Source: Amorphophallus konjac (taxonomy: Eukaryota > Streptophyta > Magnoliopsida > Alismatales > Araceae). From it: a DNA stretch of 64,000 nt. Positions 32,821-47,245 of this stretch are shown here, one piece after another. Within the stretch, counting starts at the first letter, position 1. Every line of letters begins with the position of its first letter. The translations under genes were made by a program, and so were the position numbers. The stretch covers positions 36,542,708 through 36,606,707 of the forward strand of contig CM040127.1 in the NCBI GenBank assembly GCA_022559845.1, written 5' to 3'. Under the pieces are notes generated by a model that saw only the letters and a list, made by a program, of their open reading frames with translations, did no database searches and was not told the DNA's origin.

Positions 32821-33814
32821 AAAAAATATATTAATTTTTATAATTATATATATATATTAGTTTAAAAAAATATAAAAATAAAATTTGTTAGATTTAAATA
32901 TTATTTTTGATGTATTATTCAATTCATGTTGTAGAAACAATATAATTTTTATTTAATTCAGGTTGTAGAATTAAATTTTTTGATGTATTATTTAATTCAT
33001 GTTGTATAAATAATATAAATATCGTTTAATTCATGTCGTAGAAATAAATTTATTTTTGATGTATTATTTAATTCATGTTTAAATATTAGATTTAATTGAG
33101 ATGTATTAAATTTAAAATTTAGTTTTGTAGAATTAATGATATTATTTTCATTATTAGTTGTAGATGTAAAATAATATAATATTTAATTTTAAAAAAAATT
33201 AAAGATATTTTTCATTTAAATATATCTGTAGTGAAAAATATTTTACAAAAAATTAAAGTTAATATTTATAATTTAAATTAAGTAGAGATGTTTTGAATTT
33301 AAATATAAATTTATTGATAAATATTTTACAAACAATTTTAAATGTAATTAAGATGTATACTGTAATTTAAGTATAGATGTTTTTAATGTAAATAGTGCTG
33401 AATATTTTATAAATAATTTTAAAGTTAATTTAGATCTATAATGTAATTTAAGTAGAGATGTTTTTAATGTAAATAGTGTTGAATATTTTATAAATAATTT
33501 TAAAGTTAATTTAGATCTATAATGTAATTTAATTAGAGATGTTTATAATTTAAATATATAATTAGTGATAAATATTTTACAAATAATTTTAAACTAAATG
33601 TAGATGTATTAAATAAAAAAATTAGCATTATATGCATGTTTTAGAAATAATGATATTATTTTGAACTAAATTATATTGAGATGTATTAAATATTGAATTT
33701 AGTCTTGCATATTGTAGAAATAATGATATTATTTTCATTGTTAGTCTCTGCTTAAAATAATGTATTTTTTATAATTTGTATTCCTTAAATTTAGGAGATA
33801 CAGTTAAGCACTCT
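32821..33814. other. AT-rich leader of hAT-1
   Basis: This very AT-rich region has repeated TTTAATTCATGTTGTAGAAA and GATGTTTTTAATGTAAATAG segments (the latter about 120 bp apart, near 33370 and 33450) and no ORF. It corresponds to 62361-63050 in hAT-2. Confidence 0.6.
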
Positions 33815-36058
33815 ATGGCTCCTAGGGAACGACCAAATGATATTGGATGGTCACACGGAGTTTTGTTGGATGGCAACCGACAGTGCTGGCGTTGCAACTA
33901 TTGTAAAATAGAACACCGGGGAGGAGGGGTGTCTCGATTGAAGAAGCATTTGGCAGGAGGAGCCGGTGCAGGATACTCTGAGCTTGCTGGGTGTACCCAT
34001 GTGCCTCGAGATGTGAAACTTGCAATGGCCAGGCATCTGCGGGAGAAGAGAGCTGAGATGCAAGAAAAGGAAAAAAAGAAAAAAAGAGATCAAGCGGCAG
34101 TGAGCGGAAGAGCAAGCGGCAGCGACGAGGAGGGATGTGCATGGACACCCAATGACGAAGACCAACAAGCACGTACTGAGCAGCCTAATGTGTATGTCAC
34201 GATGAATGATCCATACGAAGCCGATTTCCGTGAGGCATTACGTCAGAGCAGGGAAGAGTCAAGACATCCCGAGGAGACGAGAGTCCGAAGTCGCGAGGCG
34301 ACGAGGACCGGAGCATCATGGAGTGGTGGTTCATCTACGACTCGACAACCACGGGGCATAAGGAGTGTTTTGACTGTTGAATCTGGTTCACGAAGAAAAA
34401 GGACACAATCGATCAATATTGAAGATGTGGAGCCCGGTGCACTATCCTGAGAGCATGGCAAGCAAACGAGGATGGACGATGCATATGGCCAGAAGGGGCC
34501 TAAATGGAAACTTGGTCAGGCCGTTGCAAAATGGTGGCACCACGCGGGTCTGCCTTTCAATGCAGCCAATAGCCCTTACTACAAGTCAATGTTTCAGGAA
34601 GCACAGGTCTTTGGGTTACGCGTGCAGCCACCTACAGCGAGAGAGTTGGCCAGCGTTTATCTTGATGAACAAGTTGCTGAGATCAAGAGTTACATTGACT
34701 GATTCAAACAGAAATGGACAAAGTACGGAGTCACACTGATGTGTGATGGATGGTCAGGTATTACAAAATCTCGCCTGATCAACTTCCTTATTTATTGTGA
34801 TAGACAGGTTTTCTTTCACAAATCAGTGGATGCGTCTGGTCAAATTCACAGTTACCAATATATTTTGTCATTGATGGAACAAGTGGTGGCTGAGATTGGG
34901 GAGGAATACATTGTACAAGTGGTGACTGACAATGGGTCGAACTATAAGAAGGATGTGGAGGAGCTAATGAGGACCAGACGGCACATTTTCTGGACCCCCT
35001 GTGCAACACACTATGTAGATCTGATGCTGAAGGAGATTGGGCAGCTACGTGTGGTCAAATCTGTGGTCGAGGTGGCACAAAAAATCACGAAATATATCTA
35101 CAACAACACACTTGTACTGGCTTGGATGAGGGAGCATTGTGGCGGCGAATTGTTGAGGCCTGGCATCACACGATTTGCCACCAACTACATCGCATTGCAG
35201 AGCCTTCTGAAGCATAAGGATGGGTTGAAGTAAATGTTTAGAGGTGAGACCTGGCCGAGTTCCTCTTTTGCTGCTTCACGTGAAGGAGGGGAGGTCGAGG
35301 GATTTGTCAACACCACTAATTTTTGGGAGAGAGTGAAGGTATTAGTGTCATTGATAGAGCCACTGTATGAGGTACTGCGATGTGTGGATGGGGATAGAGT
35401 AAAATTGAAGCTGCCAAGCGGAAGATCATTGCAACGTCCAAAAAATATGGACCCACCATCTTAGATATTGTGGAGGATAGATGGGACAGACAAATGAGCC
35501 GCGATCTTCACATGGCAGGTAAACAATTACATGCTCGTCCAATAAATGAGCTGTGATCTTTAGCTGGTACTAATATGTAATTCATTGTCTTGCGATTGCA
35601 GCGTACTATCTACATCCGGCATTCCAATATGCTCGGGGCCTTGCCTATGACGATACTTTGATAGAATCGCTCAACATTGTGGTAGACCGATTGTCTGTCA
35701 CCCCAACAGATGCTGCTGATGCGTTGAATGAGGTATACTTGGATATTTTACCACTGAGATTATGAAATGAAACAAGTACTTAATATTTTTCGATAATGCA
35801 GATGAAAACATTTAGAGAGGCAATTAGTTCATTTGCGACACCTAATGCCGTGGCCAGTCGTGACAGACTTGATCCAGGTAATGTGTCTTCACAATGTACA
35901 TTCTATAGCTCACCATTTATTTTTTACATCTAACTATTATATTGTACGTGATCTGCCTTAATTACAGCTAAGTGGTGGCTAAATTACGGCACAAGTGCAC
36001 CTGTATTAAGGAAGATCGCAATGAGAGTTCTATCGCAAACATCCTCGTCGAGTGGGTG

Positions 36059-38458
36059 TGTAACGACCCGAGAATCCGATTACCGGGAAGGCCCGATAAC
36101 CCGAGACTCGTACCGCCACCCACGAGTCCGAAGACTCAGAAGGGTTAAAAGGATGGTGTGGAAACTACATAAGCATCACAGATAATTGCAGAAATTAAAC
36201 AGTTATAATATTAAGCAGGAAATAAATTAACAATTTACATGGTCCACAATAAAGAACAATAATAACAGCAGTCCATGACTAGTACAGTGACAAGAAAGAA
36301 AAGTACAGCTACACGGGGCATCCCCCGGCTCTGACCTCTGGCACTACCTCTGGGCACCCGCACCACGCAGCGCTCCTGACGCGCTCCCCGAAGGTGGCGC
36401 CTCACCTGAAACACGGTGAAAACACGCAGGGAATGAGTCTCAGAACAAGACTCAGTAGGGATCACTCGAACCCTACCTCGAAAAACGAGAAACCACTACT
36501 CTAGCGGTAAGAAAGTACCTCGGAAAGGAAAGCCATGTACTCTACAGAACTCGACCCTACGGCACGCAAACCGACACACGTGCCACGGTACGAGAAGACC
36601 GAAACTCAACGGTCGAACCGTCAAAGGTCGGAAACACACGACTGACAGTCTAACACTCCGTACTCGACAGGAGTACCACCCACTAGAAGCACAGCCGGTA
36701 GCGTCCCCTGACGTCTTACACCGCACCGCAGGTGAACCGCCTGACGTGATAGGTCCTACCCGAGGCGCAAACACCGTACAAGTAACCACAAACAAGTAAC
36801 TAGCTGGGGTCACGCCCGTCGACGTGGGTCCAACCGCCCCCAACCACGTGTGCACACACAGACCACGCGTCCTAGGTCTGGCCCTCTGACCGGTTTTCCC
36901 CCGCAGCCGGACTCTGGCTACGACGAGGGGCCTACGGTAACCGGTCCACAAACCGTCTCGAAAGGTGGGTGCCCGTACACCACTCCCAGGTGAGACCAGC
37001 ACCTCGTACTGGTGGGCTACGACTAGTGGAGGGTCACTGAAGGAGTAGACTCTCGAGTCAACGGAAAACAACGTCCGAAACCGACAACGTGTGGGAATCA
37101 CCCCACGCACCAGCTCCGTCAAACAGGGCCACGGTCGGAGAAAAACGGACGCACCGCCCACGGCCAAACTCATGACCAAGGCAAACGGAACCTCCGGACA
37201 CCAAAGACACGGTCACGGAACTCCACGGGGTGCCCGGGACGCACACACGGCCCAAGGGGAACACCCAACAACGAACAAAATCGTGCTAGGGATACCTAGC
37301 GCGACAGGGCATGTCGCGCTAGGGTCCCCTAGCGCAACAAGGGTTGTCGCGCTATGGCCCCATAGCGCGACACGGTACATCGCGCTAGGGAACCCTAGCG
37401 CGACAGGGACCATCGCGCTAGGTCCTCCTAGCGCGACAAGGACGATCGCGCTATGACCCCATAGCACGACAGGAACCGCCAAACTGTTCATCTTCTCCGA
37501 TGAACGCGCTCGATCGAGGCAGCGCGACCTCCAAGAACGCGCTACTGGAGTATAGCGCGTTCTCAGTCCGCGGCCGAAAACGGTAAGAACGCCCAAAAAT
37601 TCCAACCACGCCCCCATACCTCCATAGGAGAGGGGGAAAATAAAGGGGAAGACCCCTGGGGACCCCTAGCATGATTCTAGGCCCTCAAAACACGAATCCA
37701 TGCATTGAATCCATAGATCGGGCGAGCTCTCCCCAAATCATGGAAAAACCCAAAAACGCTCAAATGATCCCCTCTCGGCCTCCCCGCGGCCTATAAATCA
37801 CGGAAAAGAACGGCATGAGGCTAAGGAACGTCACCCTACCTCAATGGAGCGAATGCTCCGCCGGATCGATCACGAATCACGAAGAATGCTCTAAGCTTCA
37901 CGAACTCCCCACGCTTCCCACGTTCGCCGCACGCCCACGAGATCGCCTCACCGTCGCCCACGCGTCCGCGCCGTCGCCCCGCCGCCGTCCGTAGCCGGAG
38001 AGGGGTTCGCCGCGTCCGAATGGGAGAGAGGGAGAGAGAGGAGGCTCACGGTCGCGAGAGAGAGGGAGAGGAAGAAGAAAGAGAAAAGGGAAAAAGAAAA
38101 GAAAAAGGATTAGGATTTATAGAAAATCCGAATTTTCGGAAAAATATCGAAAAATAGAAAAATACATTTCTGGAATCCTCGGAACGCACCGATCGCAACG
38201 GTACCACTCGTGCCCGGGTGAACGGCCCAGTTAACCCGCAGCGAGCGTCCGAAGGAAAAGCCGAAACACACGCCGGGAATCGGAAAACACACGCGGAAAA
38301 GCCGCGGAACGCCTCCGGGCCTCCGAAACGACTCCGGATCACGCCGATCCGAACACGAAAGATGTCCAAAACGAAATTTCGGACACAACAGAGCTGGACG
38401 CTCCGAAAACCAGATCCGGGACCCACGAAGAAGGATCCGAAAGGTCCGGGATATTACA
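36059..38458 (-). repeat. Gypsy-2 3' LTR
   Basis: The LTR has 2400 bp, TGTAACGACC to GATATTACA on the plus strand. It has a TATAAATCC element on the minus strand near 38112-38120 and a palindrome array at 37280-37562. It is preceded by hAT-1 sequence with the duplication GGGTG. Confidence 0.95.
37280..37562. repeat. Palindrome array in the gypsy-2 3' LTR
   Basis: There are six units of about 32 bp. Four use CTAGG/CCTAG arms, and two (near 37348 and 37445) use CTATGG/CCATAG or CTATG/CATAG arms, that is, the same position is changed on both sides. The GTTCATC-TTCTCC-GATGAAC hairpin and the GAACGCGCTA/TAGCGCGTTC palindrome follow. Confidence 0.93.
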
Positions 38459-38475
38459 GCCCTCCCCCCTTAAGG
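38459..38475 (-). other. Gypsy-2 polypurine tract
   Basis: On the minus strand AAGGGGGGAGGGC lies directly before the 3' LTR end (TGTAATATCC...), as expected for plus-strand priming. Confidence 0.88.
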
Positions 38476-38525
38476 AATTTCGTCCTCGAAATTGAGAACA
38501 ACCAAAGGGGAAAGAAGAGGAAGAC

Positions 38526-41500
38526 TCACTCAAACAGATACGGGAACTGCTGACGCATCTCGTCCTCACGTTCCCACGAACCCTCACCACCAGAGTGTCG
38601 CTGCCACACGACCTTTACCAAGGGAATGACCTTGTTCCGCAGGCGCTGCTCTCGCCTATCCTCCACGCGGATCGGAAACTCTGGGAGAGAAAGATCTGGA
38701 GTCACCTCAGGCCAAACAGAAAACTCGAGCACATGAGAGTCATCGGGCATATACTTCCGCAACATCGAGATGTGGAACACGTCATGCACCAACGCCAACT
38801 CAGGAGGTAACTGCAACCGGTAAGCAACCTCACCGATGCGTTCCACAATCGCGAAAGGACCAATGTAGCGGGGACTCAGCTTCCCACGCCGTCCAAAGCG
38901 CATCACCCCCTTCATCGGAGAAACTCTCAAGAACACATGATCGCCCACGGCGAACTCGAGGGGCTGCCTCCTACGGTCAGCATAGCTCTTCTGCCGACTC
39001 TGGGCCGCCAACATGTTCTGACGAACCAGGTGCACAACGTCCACACATTGCTGCACCAACTCCGGTCCCGTCAAAACACGCTCACCCACCTCAAACCAAT
39101 CAAGTGGAGTTCGACAAGGACGCCCATACAATGCCTCATAAGGAGCCATGCCGATGCTCGAATGATAGCTATTGTTATAGGCAAACTCCACCAACGGTAG
39201 GTGATGAATCCAACTCCCCTGCCACTCCAGGCAGCAGGATCTCAGCATGTCCTCCAAAGTCTGAATGGTCCTCTCAGACTGACCATCTGACTGAGGATGA
39301 TATGCCGAGCTAAATGCCAACTCCGTGCCAAGAGCTCGCTGGAAACTCCTCCAGAATCCAGAAGTGAAGCGCGGATCCCGATCCGACATGATCGAAATGG
39401 GAACCCCATGCAACGGAACGATCCGCTCCACATAAAGACGAGCCAACTTAGGCACGCTCCAGCTGACCTTGACCGGTAGCAACCGCGTCACCTTCGTCAG
39501 CCGATCCACCAGTAACCAAATACTGTCCTGCCCACTCGGGGTCCTTGGCAACCCCACCACAAAATCTGTGGTCACATGGTCCCACTTCCAAGCAGGAACA
39601 TCCAAGGGCTGGAGAGTACCTCCTGGTCGCTGATGCTCCGCCTTCACCTGCTGACAGATCAGGCACCTGGCCACAAATTCGGCGACATCTCTCTTCATGC
39701 CAGGCCACCAAAACTGCCTCCGCAAGTTCCGATACATCTTCGTCGCACCCGGGTGTACAGTGTACCTGCTCCCATGAGCCTCGCGTAACACCGCACGACG
39801 AACCTGCTCCTCCGCTGGGACGTACAACCTGCCACGAAACCTCGCAGCACCGTCCTCGCCGAGCTCCACATCAGCCATCGCAAGAATCCGGGACAACTCA
39901 GGGTCCGCATGCTGAGCCTCTGTCACCTGACGACGGATAGCAGGAGTGACAGTCAGACTCGCAAGCACTGCCAACCCTCGCTCCTGGGGAATCTTGAGCC
40001 TGAAGGATACTTCGGGCACCTGTTCCCAGAGCCTCCACTTCCTCAGCATCAAGGTACTGACCGCCACCTTCCGACTCAAGGCATCGGCGACGACATTCAT
40101 CCTGCCCGGCTGATAAGACAGGGTGAAGTCATAGTCCTTCATGAACTCCATCCAACGCCTTTGTCTGAGGTTCAGATCTCTCTGCGAGAACACATACCTC
40201 AAACTCTGATGGTCAGTGAACACCTCGAACTTCTCACCGTACAGATAATGCCTCCAGATCTTCAGCGCGAAGATCACCGCCGCCAACTCATGATCATGGG
40301 TAGGGTAGTTCTCCTCATGGGGCTTTAGCTGCCGAGATGCATAAGCCACCACTCTACCATGCTGCATCAAAACAGCACCCAGTCCAACGCCGGAAGCATC
40401 TGTACACACCACAAAATCTCCCGATCCAGAAGGCAAAACCAACACCGGAGCCGAGGTGAGCAACCTCTTCAGTTCACTGAAGCTCTGCTCACACTCCTCG
40501 GACCAAACGAAAGGCACATCCTTCCGCGTGAGCCTCGTCATCGGGGTCGCAATGCGGGAAAAATCCTGGATAAACCGGCGATAATACCCCGCAAGCCCCA
40601 AGAAACTCCGGATCTTCGTCACCGACCTCGGCCTCGGCCACTGCATCACAGCCTCGACCTTGGCGGGATCCACGGAAATGCCATCACCAGAATCACGTGC
40701 CCCAGAAAGTGCACCTCGCTGAGCCAAAACTCGCACTTGCTGAGCTTCGCATACAACTGGTGATCTCGCAGCGTCTGCAGCACCACACCCAAATGGTACG
40801 CATGCTCCTCAGCAGACCGCGAATAAACAAGGATGTCATCCACAAAGATGACCACAAACTGGTCCAAATACGGATGAAACACCCTCTGCATCAAGTCCAT
40901 GAAGGCTGCCGGGGCATTGGTGAGCCCAAACGGCATCACCAGAAACTCATAATGCCCGTACCTCGTACTGAATGCAGTCTTCTCCACATCGAACTCGCGA
41001 ATTCTCAGCTGATAGTAACCGGACCGCAAATCAATCCGCGAGAACACCCGCGCAGAATGAAGCTGGTCGAACAAATCATCAATCCGCGGCAACGGATACT
41101 TGTTCTTAATGGTCACTTCATTCAGCTGCCGATAGTCAATGCATAGCCGCAGACTACCGTCCTTCTTCTTCACAAACAACACGGGCGCACCCCAAGGGGA
41201 AAAGCTCGGACGAATGTACCCCTTGGCCAACAGTTCCTGCAACTGCGCCCTCAACTCCCTCAGCTCAGCGGGGGCCATACTGTAGGGAGCCTTCGCCAAA
41301 GGTCCCGTACCAGGTACAACCTCGATCACGAAATCGATCTCCGGCTGGGGAGGTAATCCAGGTAACTCCTCAGGAAAAACATCGGGAAACTCGCACACCA
41401 CCGCAATGTCCTCGACATCCGGCTCCATCCGGTCAGACACAACCGCACACGCGAGAAAACCCTGACAACCTGAATCAAGCAATCGACGGGCTCGAATAGC

Positions 41501-43219
41501 AGAGATAAGGAATCGAGAAGAGGTGGAACGGATACCTTGGAAATAGAAGGTCCTCTTGCTCAGATGCTGGAAGTAGACCCTCTTCATCCCACAATCCACC
41601 ACCGCTCCATGAGTCTCGAGCCAATCCATGCCTAGAATCACGTCGTAATCCCGAAGCTGCAACGCATACAACCTGCCTGGCATACTCCGCCCATCGATCC
41701 ACACCGGAACCTGGTCGAAGCAATACGGAGTGACCATAAAATCACCCGAAGGCAACTCCACTGCCAAATCACAGGACAACTGGGTCACCGGCTCCTCGAC
41801 GCTCGACGCAAAATCCTCCGAAATAAACGAATGAGACGCGCCAGAATCAAATAAAACCCGAGCCGCACAACCCAAAATCTGAACGGTACCTTCCACGAGC
41901 TGCGACGCCACTGCCTCTGCCCTGGTCAAGTGCGTGATCTGGCCACGAGCCCTCTGCCTGCCTCCCACGCTAGCTGACCTGGGTAGCGGCGGATACTGTC
42001 CCTGCTGCTGCTGCTGCTGCCTCTGCTGCTGGGGAACCTGCTGCTGCTGAGGAAACTGCTGCTGCGGCGGTCTCTGAGGACAGTCACGCGCCATGTGCCC
42101 TGGCTGGTCACACCGAAAACAGATAATCGGCGCCGTGCACTGCCTGCCTGGGTGGGTCCCACCACACCGTGGACAAGATCCTCGTGATCCACCCCCTGAT
42201 CCCTGACGCTGAAAAGGAATCGGCTGCTGTACACTGCCCGATGAAGCTTGTCCCTGATCCTTGGGCTTCTTACGGAAACCCTTCTTCAAGAACTTCTTGA
42301 CCTTCGAGCTAAAAGACGCAGATCCTGTCACTGAAGCTGCCGATGCCGGTACTCCTGAACCACCCGACGCATGCTGGAAGAAACCCTGCTGCTGGGTAGC
42401 CGACTGCTGGCTGCGACCTGACAAAGACTGCCCCTGGCTGATCGGTCCTCGAGTCCTCTGCATATCCATCTCCAAGGAAATCGCAACACGAGACGCTGTC
42501 TCTAGATCAGTGGCCCCATTCGCGATCAAATGGTGCCTCAGCTCCAACCTCAAGCCCTGCACAAACTGCGTGGTCCTCACCCTCTCATGCTCCATGATAT
42601 GATGTGCATACCGACCCAGCTCGACAAATCGGGCCCTATACTGCAACACGGACATGTCACCCTGCGCCAGCTCCAGAAACTCCCGCATCCGCTGCGTAGC
42701 AACAACATCTGGACAGTACGTACGCTCGAAAGCACTGACAAAGTCATCCCACTCGACCTGCTCAAGTGGACGAAGCTGAAAGGACGTCTTCCACTCGGAA
42801 GACCACCACCTCCGAGCCGTACCCTGCAACTGGTTGTAGGCCAACACCACTCTGTCCTCGGCAGTACTCTTCGCAGAACTGAACACCCGCTCCATCTCAT
42901 CGAGCCAATCACGAGCCGCATCAGGGTCTGCCTGGCCGCTAAAGTAAGGTGGATGGAACTGCATGAAGTCCCTCACTGCTCGGCCTGGCCCACCCCTGAC
43001 TGACGAGCCCTCAGCAGTCTCTCCGCCAAACTGCTGAGACATGAGATGGTACATGCCACGGAAAAAATCCTCGGCCCCCGGAGCTCTCGCAGCATCCGCG
43101 GCCTCGGTAGCTCCCGGAACTCTGCTATGCTCCTCCTGGTCCCTCTGGACCCCCTGCTGGATCTCCTGACCTCCAGCCGACTGCCCCTGCTGAGAGCGAG
43201 AACTCGTCCTCGGCGCCAT
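38526..43219 (-). pseudogene. Gypsy-2 gag-pol polyprotein with a single 1-bp frameshift
   Basis: The frame starts at ATG 43219 ([12 protein letters not shown]) and would span about 1564 codons to 38526; a one-base deletion near 40691-40696, seen against gypsy-1, separates it into two overlapping frames (to 40646 and from 40736). Domains in order: gag ([20 protein letters not shown]), a two-part Cys region CPRC...C and zinc knuckle [14 protein letters not shown], Gln-rich linker, aspartic protease [11 protein letters not shown], reverse transcriptase with IFVDDILVY, RNase H with TDASGVGLGA, integrase with H-H-C-C zinc region (HPGATKM...CLICQQ) and catalytic core, and a chromodomain-like end (VEDRREQRLRNKVIPLVKV). 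The longer upstream extension to 43366 is not needed. The element could have been active until very recently. Confidence 0.93.
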
Positions 43220-43370
43220 CCTCGCTCCTCTGGCACAAGACAGAAAACACGAAAACGGCAATGTCAGAATAAAACACGCGGTGCCCAAGGCCAGCGTCAC
43301 CTGTACATCATCTCCATGGACTAGTGGACCACTACAATTACCTATGATTCCCATGTAATTCCACAACCGC

Positions 43371-43382
43371 GCTCTGATACCA
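43371..43382 (-). other. Gypsy-2 primer binding site
   Basis: TGGTATCAGAGC on the minus strand, two bases from the 5' LTR (initiator tRNA-Met). Confidence 0.88.
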
Positions 43383-43384
43383 GC

Positions 43385-43944
43385 TGTAACGACCCGAGAA
43401 TCCGATTACCGGGAAGGCCCGATAACCCGAGACTCGTACCACCACCCACGAGTCCGAAGACTCGGAAGGGTTAAAAGGATGGTGTGGAAACTACATAAGC
43501 ATCACAGATAATTGCAGAAATTAAACAGTTATAATATTAAGCAGGAAATAAATTAACAATTTACATGGTCCACAATAAAGAACAATAATAACAGCAGTCC
43601 ACGACTAGTACAGTGACAAGAAAGAAAAGTACAGCTACACGGGGCATCCCCCGGCTCTGACCTCTGGCACTACCTCTGGGCACCCGCACCACGCTGCGCT
43701 CCTGACGCGCTCCCCGAAGGTGGCGCCTCACCTGAAACACGGTGAAAACACGCAGGGAATGAGTCTCAGAACAAGACTCAGTAGGGATCACTCGAACCCT
43801 ACCTCGAAAAACGAGAAACCACTACTCTAGCGGTAACAAAGTACCTCGGAAAGGAAAGCCCTGTACTCTACAGAACTCGACCCTACGGCACGCAAACCGA
43901 CACACGTGCCACGGTACGAGAAGACCGAAACTCAACGGTCGAAC
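43385..43944 (-). repeat. Gypsy-2 5' LTR, first segment (inner edge)
   Basis: These 560 bp match the first part of the other gypsy-2 LTR. The segment ends with CGAAC, which is repeated at 53172-53176 after the nested element, where the LTR continues. Confidence 0.94.
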
Positions 43945-46900
43945 TGTAACGACCCGAGAATCCGATTACCGGGAAGGCCCGATAACCCGAGACTCGCACC
44001 GCCGCCCACGAGCCGGGAGGGCTCGGAAGGGCTAAAAGGAGTGTGGAGGCACAAAGAAATAGGAAATAAAGCAGGACAACTCAACAAAAAAACAGAAATA
44101 AATAAACAACTACAACAGAGTCCAGTCCAACAGAAAGTACAGTCTAAAGCAGTAAAGCGTACCACATGCCAAGTGAACACTCGGCCCGGCAAGCTGGCAA
44201 CTGAGAACCTCCGCTCCGCACCCTCGAACCTCGAGGAAGAACCGCCACACCTGAAAAGTAGGGAATGAGTCTCTAAAACGGAGACTCAGCAGGGATCCCG
44301 CGGAACCCCAACCGGAAACAACGGCGGTAGCGGAAAGGAGAGCTACAACTACAGCAGGAACAGCAAACCGGTGGCCGGTCAAAAACACGGCACTACAGCT
44401 ACTCCTACTGTACCGGAAGGTACACCTCGGTCACGCAGTCGAAGCTACCAAACTACGCTAGTACCACCTACCGAAGTAAAAACACACGGCAACCACGCCG
44501 TAGAGGCCTGTCCCCCGGACAGCCAACCTGGACACGCTGTCCAAGGTGCAACCCCGACCATCCGATCGCGGGTACCGCACAACAAGACCCAACCTCGGTA
44601 AAGCCACTAGCACTAATCTCACGGCGCCAGAACCGACACACACGCGCCAAGATGAAACAACCGAACTCATCGGTCAACACGACCAAAAACCCAAAGGTCA
44701 AAGCCACAAAAACGGGTAGTCTGTCACTCCCAACTCGACAGGAGTACCGCCCACTAGAAGCACAGCCGGTAGCGTCCCCTGACGTCTTACACCGCACCGC
44801 AGGTGAACTGCCTGACGTGGTAGGTCCTACCCGAGGCGCGAACACCGTACAAGTAACCACAAACAAGTGACTAGCTGGGGTCACGCCCGTCGACGTGGGT
44901 CCAACCGCCCCCAACCACGTGTGCACACACAGACCGCGCGTCCCTGGTCTGGCCCTCTGACCGGTTTTCCCCTCAGCCGGACTCTGGCTGCAAGACGTGG
45001 GGCCCGACGGCAACCGGTCCACAAACCGTCTCTAAAGGTCGGCCCGTACACCACTCCCTGGTGCGACCAGCACACGCGTACTGGTAGGCTACGACTAGTG
45101 GAGGGTCACTGAAGGAGTAGACTCTCAACGGAAAACAACGTCTGCGTCCGACGACGTACGGGGGACACCCCACGTACCGGCCCCGTCACACGGTGACCAC
45201 AGTCGGAGAAGACACAGGACTCACAGTCCCTGGTCACGCACACACCGTGCGCGAGAGTCGAGAAAACTCAAGTGGCGCTAAGCCACTGGACTCTGGACAG
45301 TCCACCAGACGCACTACACCCAACGGTCCTTGAGTCACAAGACTCGGGGTCAAGACCGTTGCACGCAACAGCACAAAGCCGTCAATCTAGTCCAATCTCT
45401 AGGTCTAAAACCACGGTAGCACAAGTACCGAGACAACGCACGAGTCGCCAAGACCACTCCCTCGGGAAGGGAACGCAAGGGACTAAGGCCACTCACACGG
45501 GCCACACGGAAAACACAGAAGCACGATTCCCAAGGCAGCACGCAAGCCGCCACGACGATTTCCCATCTTGAAGCAAGCGGGAAACCTCCAGCCTCAGGCC
45601 GGACAACTGGACTCGCAGTCCAAGGCCAAGCACATGGTCCACACGGGAATCGCCTTCCAAAGGAACCCACGATATGCGGGGGAGACCCCACCGCACACAC
45701 ACCGACACACGGTGACTCGATCAAGCGTAACACAAGAGCCCGGAACACGTGGGGTCACCCGGACCCACCACACCTACGGGCACGCTAATCGAGGAAACAC
45801 GGTCCCTCCCGACACCCCCAAAACAAGGACACGGAACCCATGGGGTACCCGGAACACTCACAAGGCCAAAGGTCGACCACTGGGTCACAACCGGGTCGAC
45901 CGGGGACCAACACAACACAATCGGAACACCAGAAGGTCTCACATACCCTTAAACCGATGGGCACGTTAATCAAGGTAAACCAACCCTCTGGACACCCAAA
46001 GACACGGTCACGGAAGTCCACGGGGTGTCCGAGACACACACGGCCCAAGGGGAGCACGAGACAACACGGAGATCGCGCTAGGATCACCTAGCGCGACAAG
46101 CCAGAACGCGCTAAGGAACCCTAGCGCAACATGGCAAATCGCGCTAGGATCCCCTAGCGCGACAGGGACCATCGCGCTAGGGCCTCCCAGCGCGACAAGG
46201 CAGGTCGCGCTAGGGACCCCTAGCGCGACAATCCAGAACGCGCCATAACCCTATAGCGCGACAGGAACCGCCAAACTGTTCATCTTCTCCGATGAACGCG
46301 CTCGGTCGGGGCAGCGCGACTATCAAGAACGCGCTACTGGAGTATAGCGCGTTCTCAGTCTGCGCCCGGAAACGGTAGAAACCGCGGGAAAAGCCATGCC
46401 ACGCCCCGTTCACCCCCAGGTGAAGGGGAAACAAAAGGGGAATCCTTCCGCAAGCCCCTAGGCATGCATCTAAACCCCTGGATCGCCCAAAAATACCATA
46501 TTACGGGAGATCCGGCTCACACCCCGAAAACACACATTTTGCCCAAAACGCCCCGTTTAGCCCGCTCGGCTCACCACGGCCTACGAAACTCGCGGGAAAG
46601 GAAGTACACGGGCTGGGGAACCATCACCCTACCTCCATCGAAGATTACGCGCACCGTGGACGCCGATCCACGAAGAAAACGCCGTTGAAGCCTCGCCGTT
46701 CCACGAACTCACGGCCGAGCTTCTACGCGCCTCCACCGCCTCGATCCTCATCCATCCTCGCCCGTGCCTCGCCCGCGCCGCCCCCGCCTCGCCCATACTC
46801 CGCCCCGTCGGCCGCCGGAGAGAGAGGGAGAGTGGAGAGAGCGTGAGAAGAGAGAGGGAGAGAAATGAGAAATGAGAGGGGGAGAGAGAGAAAAAGCTAT

Positions 46901-47245
46901 TTATAGGAAAATCCGAAAAATCGGAAAAATCCCGAAAAATAGAAAATTACACCCTCGCGATCCTCGGAGCGCACCGATCGCAACGGTACCACTCGCGCCC
47001 TGGTGAACGGCCCGGTTCACCCGCAACGAGGTTCGAAGGGAAAGCCGAAACCCACGCCGGGAATCGGAAAACACACGCGGAAAAAGCCGCGGAACGCCTC
47101 CGGGCCTCCGAAACGACTCCGGATCGCGCCGATCCGAACACGAAAGACGTCCGAAACGAAATTTTGGACACAACGGAGCTGGACACTCCGAGAAACCAGA
47201 TCCGGGACCCACGAAGAAGGATCCGAAAAAACCCGGGGCATTACA
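43945..47245 (-). repeat. LARD 3' LTR
   Basis: The LTR has 3301 bp, TGTAACGACC to GGGGCATTACA. On the minus strand a TATAAATAGC element lies near 46897-46906. A six-unit palindrome array occupies 46072-46355. The open frames along it are not conserved as proteins and are dismissed. Confidence 0.94.
46072..46355. repeat. Palindrome array in the LARD 3' LTR
   Basis: Six units of CGCGCTAGG type are present, including one with CCATA/TATAG arms near 46230. The hairpin GTTCATC/GATGAAC and the GAACGCGCTA/TAGCGCGTTC unit follow. The copy in the other LTR has five units. Confidence 0.92.
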
